This document shows, piece after piece, positions 5,197 to 5,265 of a DNA stretch of 5,265 nt. Both the position numbers and the translations under genes were made by a program. The stretch comes from Mailhella sp. (GTDB lineage Bacteria; Desulfobacterota; Desulfovibrionia; Desulfovibrionales; Desulfovibrionaceae), in contig JAGAZG010000138.1 in NCBI GenBank assembly GCA_017940105.1, positions 1 through 5,265 of the forward strand, read 5' to 3'. Positions within the stretch are counted from its first letter, which is position 1. Each line of letters starts with the position of its first letter. The notes below the pieces were generated by a model, which was not told the DNA's origin, did no database searches, and saw nothing but the letters and a program-made list of their open reading frames with translations.

Positions 5197-5265
5197 ATGC
5201 AAAACATATCTATCGCTGAAATTATTTCATTAATTGAGGCTGCTTCTGACAATGAAAAAGAACAA
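5197..5265 (+). CDS. Unidentified protein, N-terminal 23 residues; 3' end outside window
   Basis: An ATG at 5197 preceded by AGGAGG (5183-5188, eight-base spacing) opens a frame that runs to the window edge. The visible start is MQNISIAEIISLIEAAS followed by DNEKEQ, probably an amphipathic helix and then a charged segment. There is no signal peptide or membrane helix. The codons are AT-rich (about 30% GC by hand count), unlike the regulator and nrf genes to the left. The gene is divergent from the regulator gene with 197 bp between the starts. The fragment is too short to assign a family. Confidence 0.7.
   Translation, partial: MQNISIAEIISLIEAASDNEKEQ

Overview
The window looks like a chromosomal piece of a Desulfovibrionaceae-type sulfate reducer (Desulfovibrio or a close relative). 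The main reason is the compact nrfH-nrfA pair. The encoded NrfH and NrfA resemble, from memory, the Desulfovibrio vulgaris proteins almost segment by segment, including the heme motifs and the ADE ending of NrfH. No nrfBCD or nrfEFG genes of the enteric type are present. The genus is an inference; no database search was possible.

Layout from left to right. (1) Positions 1-583, plus strand: the 3' end of a D-alanyl-D-alanine carboxypeptidase (peptidase S11), with the KTG box followed by a 142-residue, very lysine-rich tail. (2) A perfect inverted repeat at 634-658, a likely shared terminator between convergent genes. (3) Positions 1922-699, minus strand: a trigger-factor-like chaperone that lacks the ribosome-docking GFRxGK loop. 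(4) A 282-bp gap (1923-2204) with a probable promoter for the chaperone gene, a small inverted repeat and a striking 52-nt hairpin. (5) Positions 4182-2205, minus strand: nrfH and nrfA overlapping by 8 bp, encoding the membrane quinol dehydrogenase and the pentaheme nitrite reductase of respiratory nitrite ammonification. (6) A 145-bp control region (4183-4327) with a perfect TGTGA-N6-TCACA palindrome. (7) Positions 4999-4328, minus strand: a CRP/FNR-family regulator whose recognition helix carries the CRP-type R-E-x3-R residues that read TGTGA. (8) An AT-rich intergenic region (5000-5196) with divergent promoters. (9) From 5197, plus strand: the first 23 codons of an unidentified AT-rich gene.

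The most coherent unit is regulator plus nrfHA. The regulator probably binds the palindrome, which lies exactly 41.5 bp upstream of the predicted nrfHA start point when TATTGT is taken as the -10. That is the geometry of a class II activator site. NrfH would take electrons from menaquinol and pass them to NrfA in the periplasm, which reduces nitrite to ammonium. This can serve respiration and can also detoxify nitrite, an inhibitor of sulfite reduction. I see no CRISPR array, tRNA, rRNA, insertion sequence or phage gene. The observations most worth following are the loop-less trigger factor, the regulator-operator match with an unknown effector, the 52-nt hairpin and the polycationic carboxypeptidase tail.
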